Source: Kangiellaceae bacterium
GTDB taxonomy: Bacteria > Pseudomonadota > Gammaproteobacteria > Enterobacterales > Kangiellaceae
NCBI GenBank assembly: GCA_026196875.1
Contig: JAPHTP010000113.1
Span: 33,847 to 97,846, forward strand
Length of the DNA: 64,000 bases
Direction: 5' to 3'
This document shows, piece after piece, positions 16,791 through 26,526 of this stretch (position 1 is the first letter of the stretch; every line of letters starts with the position of its first letter). The notes below the pieces were generated by a model. It ran no database searches. It had not been told where the DNA came from and saw only the letters and a list, made by a program, of their open reading frames with translations. The position numbers and the translations under genes were made by a program.

Positions 16791-18302
16791 TTACTTTATT
16801 GCCATTAAAGGTGTGCCGGTCATTTCTTTGGGGATTGGAAGACCCGCGGCATTTAATAATGTCGGCGCCACGTCAGATAAGACCCCATTTGGTTTGCTCG
16901 GTTCTGCATCTCGACCTACATAAATAAATGGCACTAAAAAATTAGTATGAGCGGTATGTGGTTGACCAGTTTCGTGGTCACTCATTTTTTCTGCGTTGCC
17001 ATGGTCTGCCGTGATGAAAGCTTCGCCGCCATATTCTTTTAGTGAACTGATGATACGTCCTAGACACTCATCGAGGCAACTAATGGCTTTGACCGTTGCA
17101 TCAAAGTTTCCTGTGTGACCAACCATATCAGGATTAGCAAAATTGCATATAATAAAGTCGTATTTTTCTGATTCAATTGCAGCGACAAACTTTTCAGTCA
17201 ACAAAGGTGCATTCATTTCGGGTTGTAAATCATAAGTTGCAACTTTCGGGCTCGGAATTAACTCTCGATCTTCGCCCTCAAATGGCGTTTCGACTCCGCC
17301 GTTGAAAAAGAAAGTCACGTGAGCGTATTTTTCTGTTTCAGCAATACGTAATTGTGTTTTACCCAAGTCTTGTAAATGTTCGCCCAATACTTTTGGAAGT
17401 GATAGTGGTCCGTAGGCGCAGCTAGTATCAATATCTGCTGCATACTGGGTGAGCATGACATAATGAACATCTAGTTTTTGTCTTTCAAAGCCAGTGAAGT
17501 CTTGATCGACAAAGGAACGGGTTAATTCTCTGGCACGGTCTGCGCGGTAATTCATAAAGATAACGGCGTCACCCGACTCAATAGGCGCACTCGCACCTAT
17601 AACTGTAGGCTTTACAAATTCGTCAAATTCTTCTCTTTGGTAAGATGCTTCGAGTCCAGCCAGAGCATTATCTGCATGGAATTCGCCACTTCCTGACGTC
17701 ATCATATTATAAGCTATTTCAACTCGTTCCCACCGTTGGTCGCGATCCATGGCGTAGTAACGACCGGTTAAACTCGCAATACGACCCACCCCATGATTCT
17801 CAACCATCTCAATATATTGAGCCGCACTCTGAGGAGGGGTATCACGGCCATCTAAAAAGGCATGCAAATAAATTTTTTCTGCGCCTTTTTCGTGAGCTAA
17901 GGTCATCGCAGCTAAAATATGGTCGATATGACTATGCACGCCACCGTCGGAGAGAAGCCCCATCAGATGAACTGCTTTACCTGCGTCGATGGCTTTTTCA
18001 ATAGCATTTAATAACACCGGGTTCTGTTGGAATTCGCCATCCTTAACTGCTTTGGTTATGCGAGTAAAGTCTTGATAAACCACACGGCCGGCGCCTAAAT
18101 TTAAATGACCAACTTCTGAATTACCCATTTGTTGATCGGGTAGGCCGACATCTTCGCCTGACCCTGAGATAAGTGTTCTCGGGCAATTTGCCCAAAGATT
18201 GTCGAAGTTAGGGGTATTGGCTGCCATTATGGCGTTGGATTCAGGAGATTCACTGTGGCCCCAGCCATCCATGATTATCAGGGCAATCGGTCGCTTCTGC
18301 AT
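16791..18302 (-). CDS. gpmI: 2,3-bisphosphoglycerate-independent phosphoglycerate mutase
   Basis: GpmI interconverts 3- and 2-phosphoglycerate in glycolysis and gluconeogenesis with two manganese ions and a phosphoserine intermediate. The 503-residue protein has the usual length and motifs: N-terminal metal site in IMDGWGHS, the phospho-serine loop [15 protein letters not shown] (Ser at about residue 62-63), DGGVHSH and FLDGRDTPP blocks, and the C-terminal metal motifs NPDMVGHTG and ITADHGNAE plus PHTAHT. It is the first gene of a gpmI-envC pair; the divergent kinase gene begins 243 bases away. Nothing unusual is seen. Confidence 0.97.
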   Translation of the reverse strand: MQKRPIALIIMDGWGHSESPESNAIMAANTPNFDNLWANCPRTLISGSGEDVGLPDQQMGNSEVGHLNLGAGRVVYQDFTRITKAVKDGEFQQNPVLLNAIEKAIDAGKAVHLMGLLSDGGVHSHIDHILAAMTLAHEKGAEKIYLHAFLDGRDTPPQSAAQYIEMVENHGVGRIASLTGRYYAMDRDQRWERVEIAYNMMTSGSGEFHADNALAGLEASYQREEFDEFVKPTVIGASAPIESGDAVIFMNYRADRARELTRSFVDQDFTGFERQKLDVHYVMLTQYAADIDTSCAYGPLSLPKVLGEHLQDLGKTQLRIAETEKYAHVTFFFNGGVETPFEGEDRELIPSPKVATYDLQPEMNAPLLTEKFVAAIESEKYDFIICNFANPDMVGHTGNFDATVKAISCLDECLGRIISSLKEYGGEAFITADHGNAEKMSDHETGQPHTAHTNFLVPFIYVGRDAEPSKPNGVLSDVAPTLLNAAGLPIPKEMTGTPLMAIK

Positions 18303-18414
18303 GTTACTACTCGTTTAAGTTGAAACTTTTAACTTGGAATGATGAATTTGTGGCCGATTATACACTATTTCACTAACTTGTGATTTATTGCTAACCTGGA
18401 AAGTATATCTTGCC

Positions 18415-18461
18415 TATAATGTAGCTCGGCGTTGAATTTGCTAGTCTTTGGGGGGACTAGC
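18415..18461 (+). promoter_or_regulatory. Candidate promoter and leader hairpin before the kinase gene
   Basis: A consensus -10 box TATAAT lies at 18415-18420; no good -35 box is seen at the usual distance. Downstream, GCTAGTC (18440-18446) and GACTAGC (18455-18461) pair perfectly around an 8-base loop containing G6. The hairpin would lie in the 5' leader and might regulate expression. Confidence 0.4.
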
Positions 18462-18545
18462 GAAGGACGATTAAGTGACCGTTAGAGCTTTAGGTTCTAT
18501 CAGAAATAGCATAAATAAATATTATAAGAATTTGAACATATCCAT

Positions 18546-20840
18546 ATGAAGTTAGACGATATTAGATTTCACCAAACCGGCTGGTTTTACCTACTAGTCC
18601 TAGTCATTCTCGGCTTTGGGTGGAGTTTAATGAACGGGTTATTTAGCGAAGTTAATCAGTGGAATCGAGAATTGCTTTATCGAGTAATTCCGCAATCGTC
18701 ATCGCCTTCGAAAGCTGTTTGGGTTGATGTTAAAAGCAATATCATCACCAATACGACATCTGAATCCCGACTTTTTCAGCTACTCGATAAGTACCCCAAT
18801 AGTCATTTGGTGATCATTAGTAAAAATGAATCTGCGGCTACCCAGTTCCTTCGTTCTTATTTGGTGGCTAAGGAGGATACTCAAAACTCGCAGCCTGCCA
18901 GGCAGCTTCTAATTGCGACTGAAAACAAAATTAGTGGCAATAGATTTACCAATGCTGTCGAAAAGCTTGATTGGGTAAGTCAGAATTTTGGTCGCATTCC
19001 GCGTATTCAAAGTGTTTACTTCAATGATTCCGAGGTTAGCTATGCCCCACTAATCTTTAACCGTGGAGCAGCTCCTCTAATTTGGCAAGATGGGGGAACC
19101 CTCTATCCCAGTTTATTTGCGTCGTTGATAAAAATATTTGACTCTTCGAAGACGTTTCAATTGACCAACCAGTTGAATCTGATTTTGAATTCGGAGCAAG
19201 TGGAATGGCCATTAGGTCTTACCGGCGAAGTTTTTTATGCCGGGAACTCTCTTCCGCTCATTCAATTGGATCAGTTGTTATCGGCAAACAGTGTCGATAG
19301 CCCGAAACTAATTATTATTGATGATGGAACATACAAGAATGCCCATCACACAAATCAATTAATCGCCCGGCTAGAACAGCAAAACTATCTGTCAATTAAC
19401 TGGCTAACCTGGATAATGGGATTTGGATTATTGTTACTGTCGACTTGGCTTATTGTCTACTTGTCCAATCGCTCCATGCTAGTTCAGCTGATTAACATTA
19501 TTGTTTTGCTCTCTCTTGCGGTAATTGGTCAATATATTTTATTTAGCCAGCTCCAATGGGTTTCGATAATTCCTGCGAGCATTATCTTGCTTTTGGTTGC
19601 GGTTATTTTAAATGCGTATCAAGCAGAAAAAAGACGTTTTCTAAAGCTGCAAAACTTAAATAGCGAATTATTAGAAACTAGTGTTCCGGTGTTTTATGAA
19701 ACTCGCCAGCTAGAAAAAATAAAACCATGGCTCGATTCTGTAAGACCTCGAGCAGAGCTTATGGAAAAGGTATTTGACGTAGCCCTTCAAGCCGAAAGTG
19801 AAAATAACAAGACACTTGCGCTAAAACTTTTTGAGTGGATGGAATGCCAGCCGATTGAGCATTCGGGCGCAGTTCAAAAATTGGCTGAGTATCGCGTGCA
19901 AGATGAGCAAGAAAGCTCTGACGATTTAGATAAAACGCTAGTCATCTCGCCTGGACAATCGTCCCCCGGAACCATTTCAAATCCCGCCTTACAAATAGAA
20001 AATTTTGGTCGGTATCAGGTCGAGGGGATCCTAGGTAAAGGGGCGATGGGAATCGTGTTCCAAGGCGTTGACCCGAAAATCAATCGCCACGTCGCAATCA
20101 AAACGCTTCAGCTCAGCGTTGATGAATTTGATGAAGGGTTCAAAGAAACTAAAGAGCGTTTTTTCCGTGAGGCGGAAACCGCGGGAAATCTGAGTCACGC
20201 TAACATTGTGACTATTTACGATGTTGGGGAAGAGGGTGAGCTTGGCTATATCGCCATGGATCTGTTGACCGGGGCTCCGCTTTCCAATTTCTTAAAGTCC
20301 GATAACTTACTGCCGGCCCCCTTGATATATCAATTGATGATCCAAATAACTGATGCTCTGGATTATGCGCATAAGCAGAACGTCGTTCACCGAGATATAA
20401 AACCAGCCAACATTATTTATGATGATGAAATTCAACGCGTTACTCTAACTGATTTCGGGATTGCCTGTGTAACTGATCAAAGTAAGACACGTACAGGCAC
20501 GATTATGGGAAGCCCATTTTATATGTCGCCGGAACAAGTACTTGGAGAGAGGGTAGATGGGCGTAGTGATATATTTAGCCTCGGGGTAACTTTTTACCAG
20601 CTACTTAGCGGTCATTTACCATTTAGCGGCGAATCAATCGCTAGTGTGGCTTTTCACATTACTAAGACCAAACATCAATCTGTGCGCAGTTGGAATAGTA
20701 AGTTATCGGCAAGTGCTGTTAGGATAACGAATAAAGCGATGCATAAGGATGCAACCAAACGATATCAAACGATGTTTGAATTTAAACAGGCGTTAATTAG
20801 CGCCTTAAAAAGGGACTATAAAAAGGCGCCAATTGTATGA
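18546..20840 (+). CDS. Transmembrane serine/threonine protein kinase with CHASE2-like sensor
   Basis: This 764-residue protein has one N-terminal membrane helix (about 12-30), a large extracytoplasmic region (about 31-285), three more helices (about 287-358), a cytoplasmic linker and a C-terminal Hanks-type kinase domain (about 488-760). That layout is typical of CHASE2 kinases, although the sensor sequence is divergent. Kinase motifs are complete: glycine loop GKGAMG, Lys519 in VAIKT, catalytic Asp617 in HRDIKPAN, DFG in LTDFGIAC, and APE-like SPEQ. The linker contains LDKTLVI with Thr464, a likely phosphothreonine site. It overlaps the PP2C gene by four bases (ATGA), so kinase and phosphatase are made together. 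The stimulus is unknown. Confidence 0.9.
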   Translation: MKLDDIRFHQTGWFYLLVLVILGFGWSLMNGLFSEVNQWNRELLYRVIPQSSSPSKAVWVDVKSNIITNTTSESRLFQLLDKYPNSHLVIISKNESAATQFLRSYLVAKEDTQNSQPARQLLIATENKISGNRFTNAVEKLDWVSQNFGRIPRIQSVYFNDSEVSYAPLIFNRGAAPLIWQDGGTLYPSLFASLIKIFDSSKTFQLTNQLNLILNSEQVEWPLGLTGEVFYAGNSLPLIQLDQLLSANSVDSPKLIIIDDGTYKNAHHTNQLIARLEQQNYLSINWLTWIMGFGLLLLSTWLIVYLSNRSMLVQLINIIVLLSLAVIGQYILFSQLQWVSIIPASIILLLVAVILNAYQAEKRRFLKLQNLNSELLETSVPVFYETRQLEKIKPWLDSVRPRAELMEKVFDVALQAESENNKTLALKLFEWMECQPIEHSGAVQKLAEYRVQDEQESSDDLDKTLVISPGQSSPGTISNPALQIENFGRYQVEGILGKGAMGIVFQGVDPKINRHVAIKTLQLSVDEFDEGFKETKERFFREAETAGNLSHANIVTIYDVGEEGELGYIAMDLLTGAPLSNFLKSDNLLPAPLIYQLMIQITDALDYAHKQNVVHRDIKPANIIYDDEIQRVTLTDFGIACVTDQSKTRTGTIMGSPFYMSPEQVLGERVDGRSDIFSLGVTFYQLLSGHLPFSGESIASVAFHITKTKHQSVRSWNSKLSASAVRITNKAMHKDATKRYQTMFEFKQALISALKRDYKKAPIV

Positions 20841-21583
20841 TCTATCGAGTGCAGACTAGCTGTGATCAAGGAGATGTAAGACCAAACAATGAAGATGCAA
20901 TTCGCTATGGTTCGGTGGCGGAACTCGGTTGCTTTTGGGTTGCCGTAGCTGATGGAATGGGTGGCCATAAAGCGGGTGAAGTGGCGAGCGCGATGTTGGT
21001 CGAATACGCAGAAAGCCAATTGTCTGATTTATTAGAAATTCCTCAAGATGGCTGGTTAGCATTTTTGGTTCGCGTGCTAGAAGAAGCTAATTTCAACATA
21101 TTTAACGCCGCCGAGGAAAACGAAGAATATTCAGGGATGGGAACAACCGGCGTAATTATGGTTTGTATGCATAATTGTGCCTACGTAGCGTGGGTTGGTG
21201 ATTCTCGGGCTTATCTGTTTAGGCAAGGCTTGCTGCAGCAACTTACTCAAGACCATACCATGATCCAGTATTTGTTAGATAAAGGGTCCATTTCAGAAGA
21301 AGAAGCCGCGCGGTCAAATACCAAGCATTTATTGTCTCGAGCAATCGGAGCCAAAGATGAGGTTGAAGTTGATGCCATTAGTCGTTCGCTAGAAAATGGA
21401 GATGTATTAATGTTGTCAACTGACGGGGTGCATGACCACTTAGCTGAGGCGGTGATAGCTGGATATTTAGCCCAGTCTGAAAATGGGAACAAGGTGACGG
21501 ATTTGATGGTCAAACAAGCGATTGATGATGGTAGTAGAGATAATTTGACCTTAGCGGTTATCAATTTAGAAAATGATGATTAG
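20837..21583 (+). CDS. PP2C-type serine/threonine protein phosphatase
   Basis: This 248-residue cytoplasmic protein is a single-domain PPM/PP2C phosphatase of the PrpC/Stp type. All metal-binding motifs are present: RPNNEDAIR near residue 17, ADGMGGHKAGEVAS near 37-50, GDSRAYL near 120, LSTDGVHDHL near 195, and DGSRDNLTLAVI near the end. It should reverse the phosphorylation made by the overlapping kinase gene. Usual length for the family; nothing is missing. Confidence 0.94.
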   Translation: MIYRVQTSCDQGDVRPNNEDAIRYGSVAELGCFWVAVADGMGGHKAGEVASAMLVEYAESQLSDLLEIPQDGWLAFLVRVLEEANFNIFNAAEENEEYSGMGTTGVIMVCMHNCAYVAWVGDSRAYLFRQGLLQQLTQDHTMIQYLLDKGSISEEEAARSNTKHLLSRAIGAKDEVEVDAISRSLENGDVLMLSTDGVHDHLAEAVIAGYLAQSENGNKVTDLMVKQAIDDGSRDNLTLAVINLENDD

Positions 21584-21706
21584 CTCCCCATAGTTGTATT
21601 TATGGCAAAAGACGAATCTGAGACTTAAGGAATAGTGTGAAGTTGTGGCACAAATTTAGGGACAAATTCAGTAAAATAAATTTTTAATTCAAATCCGGAG
21701 TACCCG

Positions 21707-22054
21707 ATGGCTTACCTAGCACTGATTGTTGAAGATGTTGTAATCAATAAGTGGGAATTAAATGACGAAGTCATAATTTTGGGCCGAGCTAAAGATTGTG
21801 ATATTCAAATTGATGACCAGTCAGTAAGCTCAAAACATGCGAGAGTAGTGGTCGAGCAAGATCCTTACCTGGATAATGCTAAAAACATCTATTTGGAAGA
21901 TTTAAAGAGTACAAATGGCACTAGCTTAAATGGCAAACCTGTTTCTCATCAGAAATTAGTTGATGGAGATATGATTAAGATAGGGTTTAATCAGTTTCGA
22001 TTTGTTGCCAATGAAAGCAAAGGACTAGACGATACTGCGGTAATTCTGAGTTAG
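21707..22054 (+). CDS. Small FHA-domain protein
   Basis: This 115-residue protein consists almost only of a forkhead-associated domain, which binds phosphothreonine peptides. The conserved residues are present: GR at LGRAKDCDI (residues about 25-33), SxxH in SVSSKHARV, and STNGTSLNG near 68-76. The C-terminal tail ends LDDTAVILS; its Thr110 lies in a motif also seen in the kinase linker (LDKTLVI). Such tails can be phosphorylated and bind the FHA domain of the same or another molecule. The gene lies 123 bases after the phosphatase and likely gives the readout of the kinase/phosphatase pair. Confidence 0.9.
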   Translation: MAYLALIVEDVVINKWELNDEVIILGRAKDCDIQIDDQSVSSKHARVVVEQDPYLDNAKNIYLEDLKSTNGTSLNGKPVSHQKLVDGDMIKIGFNQFRFVANESKGLDDTAVILS

Positions 22055-22181
22055 ATTTCCTTTTGGATTCGATTAGATAATCTCAAGGAATAAATGCACT
22101 TCGGTTTCGTTTTAATCTTATGTTTGTGTTTAATAATGATTACTTGTCCGAAAAGTAGTCAACTAATAAAAGGAAAATAAT

Positions 22182-23093
22182 ATGGAAGGTGGATATATTG
22201 CACTCGCTATTTTGGGCGTCATTATTGTTCTGTTTTTCTTAGGGGTTAAAACAGTACCGCAAGGAAACGAATATACGATAGAAAGGTTTGGAAAATACAC
22301 CAAAAGTTTACGGCCTGGATTGAGTTTTATAATTCCATTAATTGAAGCGGTTGGAGCAAAAGTTAATATGATGGAACAGGTACTCGATATACCTGAGCAA
22401 CAAGTCATTTCACAAGATAACGCCACGGTGACAATCGACGCGGTCTGTTTTTTCCAAGTGGTAGATTCTGCTCAAGCTATTTATGAAGTAAATGACCTTG
22501 AACGCGCAATGCAAAATTTGGTAATGACTAATATCCGTACCGTGTTAGGTTCAATGGATTTGGATGAGATGTTGTCTAAACGGGATCAAATCAACGCAAG
22601 AATTCTAGGTATCGTTGACGAGGCGACAAACCCTTGGGGAGTTAAAGTGACCCGTATCGAAATTAAAGATATTCTACCGCCTAAAGACTTGGTCAACGCT
22701 ATGGCACAGCAGATGAAAGCTGAGCGTATTAAGCGTGCTCAAATATTGGAAGCTGAAGGTGAAAAACAGTCGGCAATACTGAAAGCAGAAGGGCAAAAGG
22801 AAGCGGAAATTCGCCAAGCGGAAGGTGAAAGGCAGGCTGCTTTCCTTGAAGCGGAAGCAAGAGAAAGACAAGCTCAAGCCGAAGCAGCTGCCACCAATAT
22901 GGTATCTGAGGCGATTGCAAAAGGTGATATCCAGGCGATTAACTATTTCGTATCGCAAAAATACATTGAGGCTTTGGCTGATATCGGGAAAGCTGAAAAT
23001 AGCAAATTAGTGATGATGCCTCTAGAGGCTGGTTCAGTCATCGGTTCTATTGCAGGAATCGCGGAAATCGCGAAAGCGACTAAGAACGTGTAA
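22182..23093 (+). CDS. SPFH/stomatin-type membrane protein (QmcA-like)
   Basis: This 303-residue protein has one N-terminal membrane helix (residues 4-24), an SPFH (band 7) domain from about 27 to 190 with [15 protein letters not shown], and a long charged, Ala/Glu/Gln-rich coiled coil (about 185-250), then a hydrophobic C-terminus. Proteins of this shape form large ring- or cage-like oligomers on the cytoplasmic membrane and organise protease or lipid microdomains. The downstream gene encodes NfeD, the standard partner. A clear AAGGA ribosome site precedes the ATG. The gene closely resembles E. coli qmcA. Confidence 0.92.
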   Translation: MEGGYIALAILGVIIVLFFLGVKTVPQGNEYTIERFGKYTKSLRPGLSFIIPLIEAVGAKVNMMEQVLDIPEQQVISQDNATVTIDAVCFFQVVDSAQAIYEVNDLERAMQNLVMTNIRTVLGSMDLDEMLSKRDQINARILGIVDEATNPWGVKVTRIEIKDILPPKDLVNAMAQQMKAERIKRAQILEAEGEKQSAILKAEGQKEAEIRQAEGERQAAFLEAEARERQAQAEAAATNMVSEAIAKGDIQAINYFVSQKYIEALADIGKAENSKLVMMPLEAGSVIGSIAGIAEIAKATKNV

Positions 23094-23157
23094 ATAAAAT
23101 CCTAGTCTCGGTATTAATTGGGCGCCGAAAGGTGCTCTATAAGTGGAGGACACTGAT

Positions 23158-23604
23158 TTGGAAGAAATAGTTTATTGGCATTGGGTTGTTTTCGGCCTTG
23201 TTCTGATTATTCTCGAAATGTTCGTGCCTGGCGCAGTATTTTTATGGTTTGGCGCGAGTGCAGTTGTTGTTGGTGGTCTGCTTTTTTTGTTCCCAGGAAT
23301 AGGATGGGAATGGCAAGTGTTAATTTTCACTGCTCTTTCAATAGTAAGTTTGTATAGTTGGAAGAAAATACGGAAAAATGCTCCTGAGGATGACACAGAG
23401 TCTGGAACATTAAACCAGAGAGGAAAAGCACTAATTGGGCGTCAAACTCCGCTGGTAGAGGCTATTAGTAATGGAGTCGGTCGAGTGCAAATCGATGATA
23501 CTTTTTGGCGGGTTGAAGGAGATGACCTCGCTCAAGGGGAGCTAGTTAAAGTTATTGATACCGACGGCGCTACCTTAAAAGTTGTTGCCACAACGAATAA
23601 TTGA
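23158..23604 (+). CDS. NfeD-family membrane protein
   Basis: This protein of about 148 residues has three membrane helices in the first about 70 residues and a C-terminal OB-fold domain with LIGRQTPLVEAISNGVGRVQIDDTFWRVEG, typical of short NfeD (YbbK-neighbour, YbbL-type) proteins. NfeD partners bind SPFH proteins and may close or regulate their cages. I chose TTG 23158 because it begins a normal NfeD N-terminus and follows a GGAGGA site by 7 bases; an in-frame GTG at 23143 would overlap that site. It lies 64 bases after the SPFH gene and ends just before an intrinsic terminator. Confidence 0.87.
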   Translation: MEEIVYWHWVVFGLVLIILEMFVPGAVFLWFGASAVVVGGLLFLFPGIGWEWQVLIFTALSIVSLYSWKKIRKNAPEDDTESGTLNQRGKALIGRQTPLVEAISNGVGRVQIDDTFWRVEGDDLAQGELVKVIDTDGATLKVVATTNN

Positions 23605-23641
23605 TTTGTAAAAACAATTAAATCAATAAGTTATATATGGG

Positions 23642-23669
23642 AGCCGAGTAGTATAAACTCGGCTTTTTT
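23642..23669 (+). terminator. Intrinsic terminator after the SPFH/NfeD genes
   Basis: The arms AGCCGAGT and ACTCGGCT pair perfectly around a 7-base loop and run into T6. It closes the signalling/SPFH block 37 bases after the nfeD stop. Confidence 0.92.
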
Positions 23670-23731
23670 ACTTCCGAATAATTCCCAAAGAGCATGGTCA
23701 AAACCCCATAGATCAAGGCCTGCAGTGTGTG

Positions 23732-23737
23732 TATAAT
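23732..23737 (+). promoter_or_regulatory. Candidate -10 box upstream of the rhodanese-secB genes
   Basis: A consensus TATAAT stands about 95 bases before the rhodanese start and after the preceding terminator, where a promoter is needed. No clear -35 box is seen. Confidence 0.35.
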
Positions 23738-23832
23738 GCCTTCCCCTCTAATTAATATTTAGAGCCATATTTAGTCTGAAATTGTTAGATTAAAGTTGAT
23801 TCTCAACGATTTCTATTTCAAAAAGGTCGAAC

Positions 23833-24255
23833 ATGAACGAATTTGTACAATTTGCAACTGATAACTGGCAATTATCCGGTGCTTGGCTGGTGGTTGCATT
23901 TGTTTTGCTATCAATTCAAATCAAGCTTACTGCCCTGGGGCCGAAATCTTTAACTCCGCAACTGTTAACTCATTCTGTCAATCGCGATGATGCGGTTGTC
24001 ATTGATATTCGCGGTCAAGCAGATTTTAATAAGGGCCATATTCAAGGTGCAGTTAATGTTCCGCTCAGTAAAATAAAAGAAAACACAAAAGACCTTGAAA
24101 AATATAAACAGAGACCCATTATTATGGTTTGCGCTAACGGCATCCAGGTTGCTGCAGCTTGCCAAATCCTTAAAAAAGCTGGATTTGAACAAGTAAACAA
24201 GCTGTCTGGCGGAATGGCGTCTTGGGTTGGGGAAAATTTGCCGGTTGTTAAATAG
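23833..24255 (+). CDS. Membrane-anchored rhodanese-like protein (YibN type)
   Basis: This 140-residue protein has one N-terminal membrane helix (residues about 15-32) and a single rhodanese domain. The active-site loop holds the catalytic cysteine in MVCANGIQ (about residue 97), and AVVIDIRGQADFNKGHIQGAVNVPLS is the usual CDC25-like start. Rhodaneses move sulfane sulphur; in this membrane-bound type the acceptor is unknown. Position directly before secB matches yibN in E. coli, although the grxC gene that usually stands between them is not here. Confidence 0.88.
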   Translation: MNEFVQFATDNWQLSGAWLVVAFVLLSIQIKLTALGPKSLTPQLLTHSVNRDDAVVIDIRGQADFNKGHIQGAVNVPLSKIKENTKDLEKYKQRPIIMVCANGIQVAAACQILKKAGFEQVNKLSGGMASWVGENLPVVK

Positions 24256-24352
24256 TTGATAGTAATCAATTTGATTAATTATTAATGCTTTAAATTAAGA
24301 CGACCATAATCCAGCAAGAATTTTAAAAAATTGAAACAAAAAGAGAGAAGTT

Positions 24353-24877
24353 ATGACTGATCAAGTAGAAAACAATGCAGAAGCGGCAGCAGCAGAAGGT
24401 CAACAAGCGCCACAATTTGCCATTCAACGCATTTATGTAAAAGACATTTCTTTTGAAGCACCAAATTTACCAGAGCTTTTTAACACTGAGTTCAAGCCTG
24501 AAGTTAAAATGGAAATGAACAGCAAGTCTCGTCAAGTTGCTGATAATAACTTTGAAGTTGTTTTAAGCGTTACGCTTAGCGCAGAAGTAGAAGGTAAAAC
24601 AGCGTTCTTAGCAGAAGTTCAACAAGCTGGTTTATTCTTTATCAATGGTTTTAACGAACAGCAAACGCACCAGTTACTCGGCGCAGCAGCACCAGAGTCA
24701 CTATATCCATATGTACGTGAAGCAGTTGCTAACTTGGTTGGTCGTACTGGTTTCCCTGCAATTCAATTAGCGCCTGTTAATTTCATGGGGTTATACATGG
24801 AACGCATGGCAAAAGCTCAAGCAGAAGCAAACGGTGAAGGCGGCGCAGCTGAAGCTGGTTCAGAAACAGTTCAATAA
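24353..24877 (+). CDS. secB: Protein-export chaperone SecB
   Basis: SecB is a tetrameric cytoplasmic chaperone that keeps precursor proteins unfolded and hands them to SecA. The 174-residue protein shows the conserved core: FAIQRIYVKDISFEAPN, the TLSAEVEGKTAFLAEVQQAGLF strand pair, and LYPYVREAVANLVGRTGFPAIQLAPVNF. Length is slightly above the E. coli protein (155) because of Ala/Glu/Gln-rich tails at both ends. It lies between the rhodanese and gpsA genes, the conserved order. The ATG has a good AGAGAAG-type ribosome site. Confidence 0.96.
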   Translation: MTDQVENNAEAAAAEGQQAPQFAIQRIYVKDISFEAPNLPELFNTEFKPEVKMEMNSKSRQVADNNFEVVLSVTLSAEVEGKTAFLAEVQQAGLFFINGFNEQQTHQLLGAAAPESLYPYVREAVANLVGRTGFPAIQLAPVNFMGLYMERMAKAQAEANGEGGAAEAGSETVQ

Positions 24878-24983
24878 GAAACTGTTTTAAAGACTTCTTG
24901 ATCTCGTTCCAGTGATCTTAATTTAGAATTTTTGATTGCTGGAATGGTCGAAGTCTAACCATGTCCTTTGTCTGAGACTATCT

Positions 24984-25997
24984 ATGTCTGACATTAAACA
25001 ATCTCCAATTGTTGTACTAGGTGCCGGCTCTTTCGGAACTGCACTAGCCATTTTGCTTGCGCGTAATGGTAATCAAACTCGACTGTGGGGACGTGACGAG
25101 TCTCAAATGGGCAAAGCTAATGAGGCTCGCATAAACACCAGGTATCTTCCAGACGTACCCTTGCCTGACAATCTCGAAGTGACTTCAGACTTTGAAGTAG
25201 CGACAAAAGGTGCAAAAGACATATTAGTCGTGACGCCAAGCTATGCTTTTTCCGAGACCTTGGCAAAACTTAAGCAACATGGAGAGGCTGGCCTTCGCAT
25301 CGTATGGGCGTGTAAAGGATTAGAGCCGGAAACTGCAGATTTTTTAGAAAATCGGGTGGTTGAGATCTTTGGGCAAGATTGCCCTAAAGCCGTGCTTTCG
25401 GGGCCAACATTTGCGCAGGAATTAGCAGTAGGTTCGCCAACCGCGATTACGCTGGCTGCGGATAACGGACTGTTTGCGCAAGATTTAAGTAGCAGACTTG
25501 TAAATGAAACTTTCCGTATTTATCTATCTTCCGACTTAAAAGGTGTCCAGTTTGGCGGCGCATTTAAAAACATTGTTGCGATAGGCGCTGGCATCGCTGA
25601 TGGTCTTGGGTTTGGTGCCAATGCAAGGACCGCCTTAGTGACCCGAGGTCTCGCGGAAATGATGCGGTTAGGCGAACAACTGGGTGGCAGAACCGAAACG
25701 TTCACTGGAATGGCCGGGCTAGGAGATCTTGTACTAACCTGTACTGACAACCAGTCGCGCAACCGACGTTATGGCCTGGCACTTGGAAAAGGGGCTAGTG
25801 TGGTGCAAGCTGCTGCTGAAATTGGGCAAGTAGTCGAAGGGGTACGTAATGCTAAAGAAGTTTTCCACCTAGCTAAGAAGCTGGGAGTGGATATGCCAAT
25901 TTGCAGCGCTATTTACAGTATTTTATACCTTAACCAGGATCCAAGATTAGCAGCCAAGGAGTTGTTAACCCGAACAATGAAAGTAGAGGGTGATTAA
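24984..25997 (+). CDS. gpsA: NAD(P)-dependent glycerol-3-phosphate dehydrogenase
   Basis: GpsA reduces dihydroxyacetone phosphate to sn-glycerol-3-phosphate for phospholipid synthesis. The protein of 337 residues starts with the nucleotide-binding motif VVLGAGSFGTALA, and has the catalytic region FGGAFKNIVAIGAGIADGLGFGANARTALVTRGLAEM and the GLGDLVLTCTDNQSRNRRYG block. I chose ATG 24984, which gives the normal short N-terminus; an in-frame TTG at 24936 would add 16 residues without homology. It follows secB as in E. coli, and a convergent trmL gene lies 28 bases after its stop. Confidence 0.96.
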   Translation: MSDIKQSPIVVLGAGSFGTALAILLARNGNQTRLWGRDESQMGKANEARINTRYLPDVPLPDNLEVTSDFEVATKGAKDILVVTPSYAFSETLAKLKQHGEAGLRIVWACKGLEPETADFLENRVVEIFGQDCPKAVLSGPTFAQELAVGSPTAITLAADNGLFAQDLSSRLVNETFRIYLSSDLKGVQFGGAFKNIVAIGAGIADGLGFGANARTALVTRGLAEMMRLGEQLGGRTETFTGMAGLGDLVLTCTDNQSRNRRYGLALGKGASVVQAAAEIGQVVEGVRNAKEVFHLAKKLGVDMPICSAIYSILYLNQDPRLAAKELLTRTMKVEGD

Positions 25998-26025
25998 GCC
26001 CTCGGTAATTGTTTGTCATTTCTTC

Positions 26026-26508
26026 CTATTCTGGCATTGGTGGTAACCATGCCCCGTCAAAATCCAATTGTCTCCAGGCTTCGTAAATAAACACTGCGAC
26101 GCTATTTGATAAATTGAGGCTGCGGCTATTTTCTACCATTGGTAACCTGAGAATATTTTCAAATTTCATGCTGTCTAAAATTTCTGCTGGCAACCCACGA
26201 GATTCAGGGCCAAATAGTAAGTAGTCACCTTCATTGAATGAAGCTTTTGAAGGCAATGTTCTTCCTTTAGTCGAACAAGCAAATATTCGTTCGGGTTGTT
26301 CATTAGATAAAAATTGCGAGTAATCCTTGTGGATATTTATATCGGCAAATTCATGATAATCAAGTCCTGCTCGTCTAAGCCGCTTATCATCCAATTCAAA
26401 TCCACAAGGTTCGATGATATGAAGGTTAAATCCAGTGTTGGCACAAAGCCTAATGATGTTTCCTGTATTAGGAGGGATCTCTGGTTCAAATAAAACAATA
26501 TTAAGCAT
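26026..26508 (-). CDS. trmL: tRNA (cytidine(34)-2'-O)-methyltransferase
   Basis: TrmL, a SPOUT-class methyltransferase, methylates the 2'-OH of the wobble nucleotide in two leucine tRNAs using SAM. The 160-residue protein has the family start [26 protein letters not shown], the knot motifs [11 protein letters not shown] and [26 protein letters not shown], and the usual length. It lies just downstream of ntrC on the same strand (18 bases) and may be transcribed with it; in E. coli trmL is near secB-gpsA-cysE, which is also true here. Confidence 0.94.
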   Translation of the reverse strand: MLNIVLFEPEIPPNTGNIIRLCANTGFNLHIIEPCGFELDDKRLRRAGLDYHEFADINIHKDYSQFLSNEQPERIFACSTKGRTLPSKASFNEGDYLLFGPESRGLPAEILDSMKFENILRLPMVENSRSLNLSNSVAVFIYEAWRQLDFDGAWLPPMPE

Positions 26509-26526
26509 TTTTAAGGTATCAAGTTA

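Noticed and set aside
22674..22958. Minus-strand frames opposite the SPFH gene
   Set aside because: They mirror the repetitive Glu/Ala/Gln coiled coil of the sense gene and have no start signal or recognisable family.
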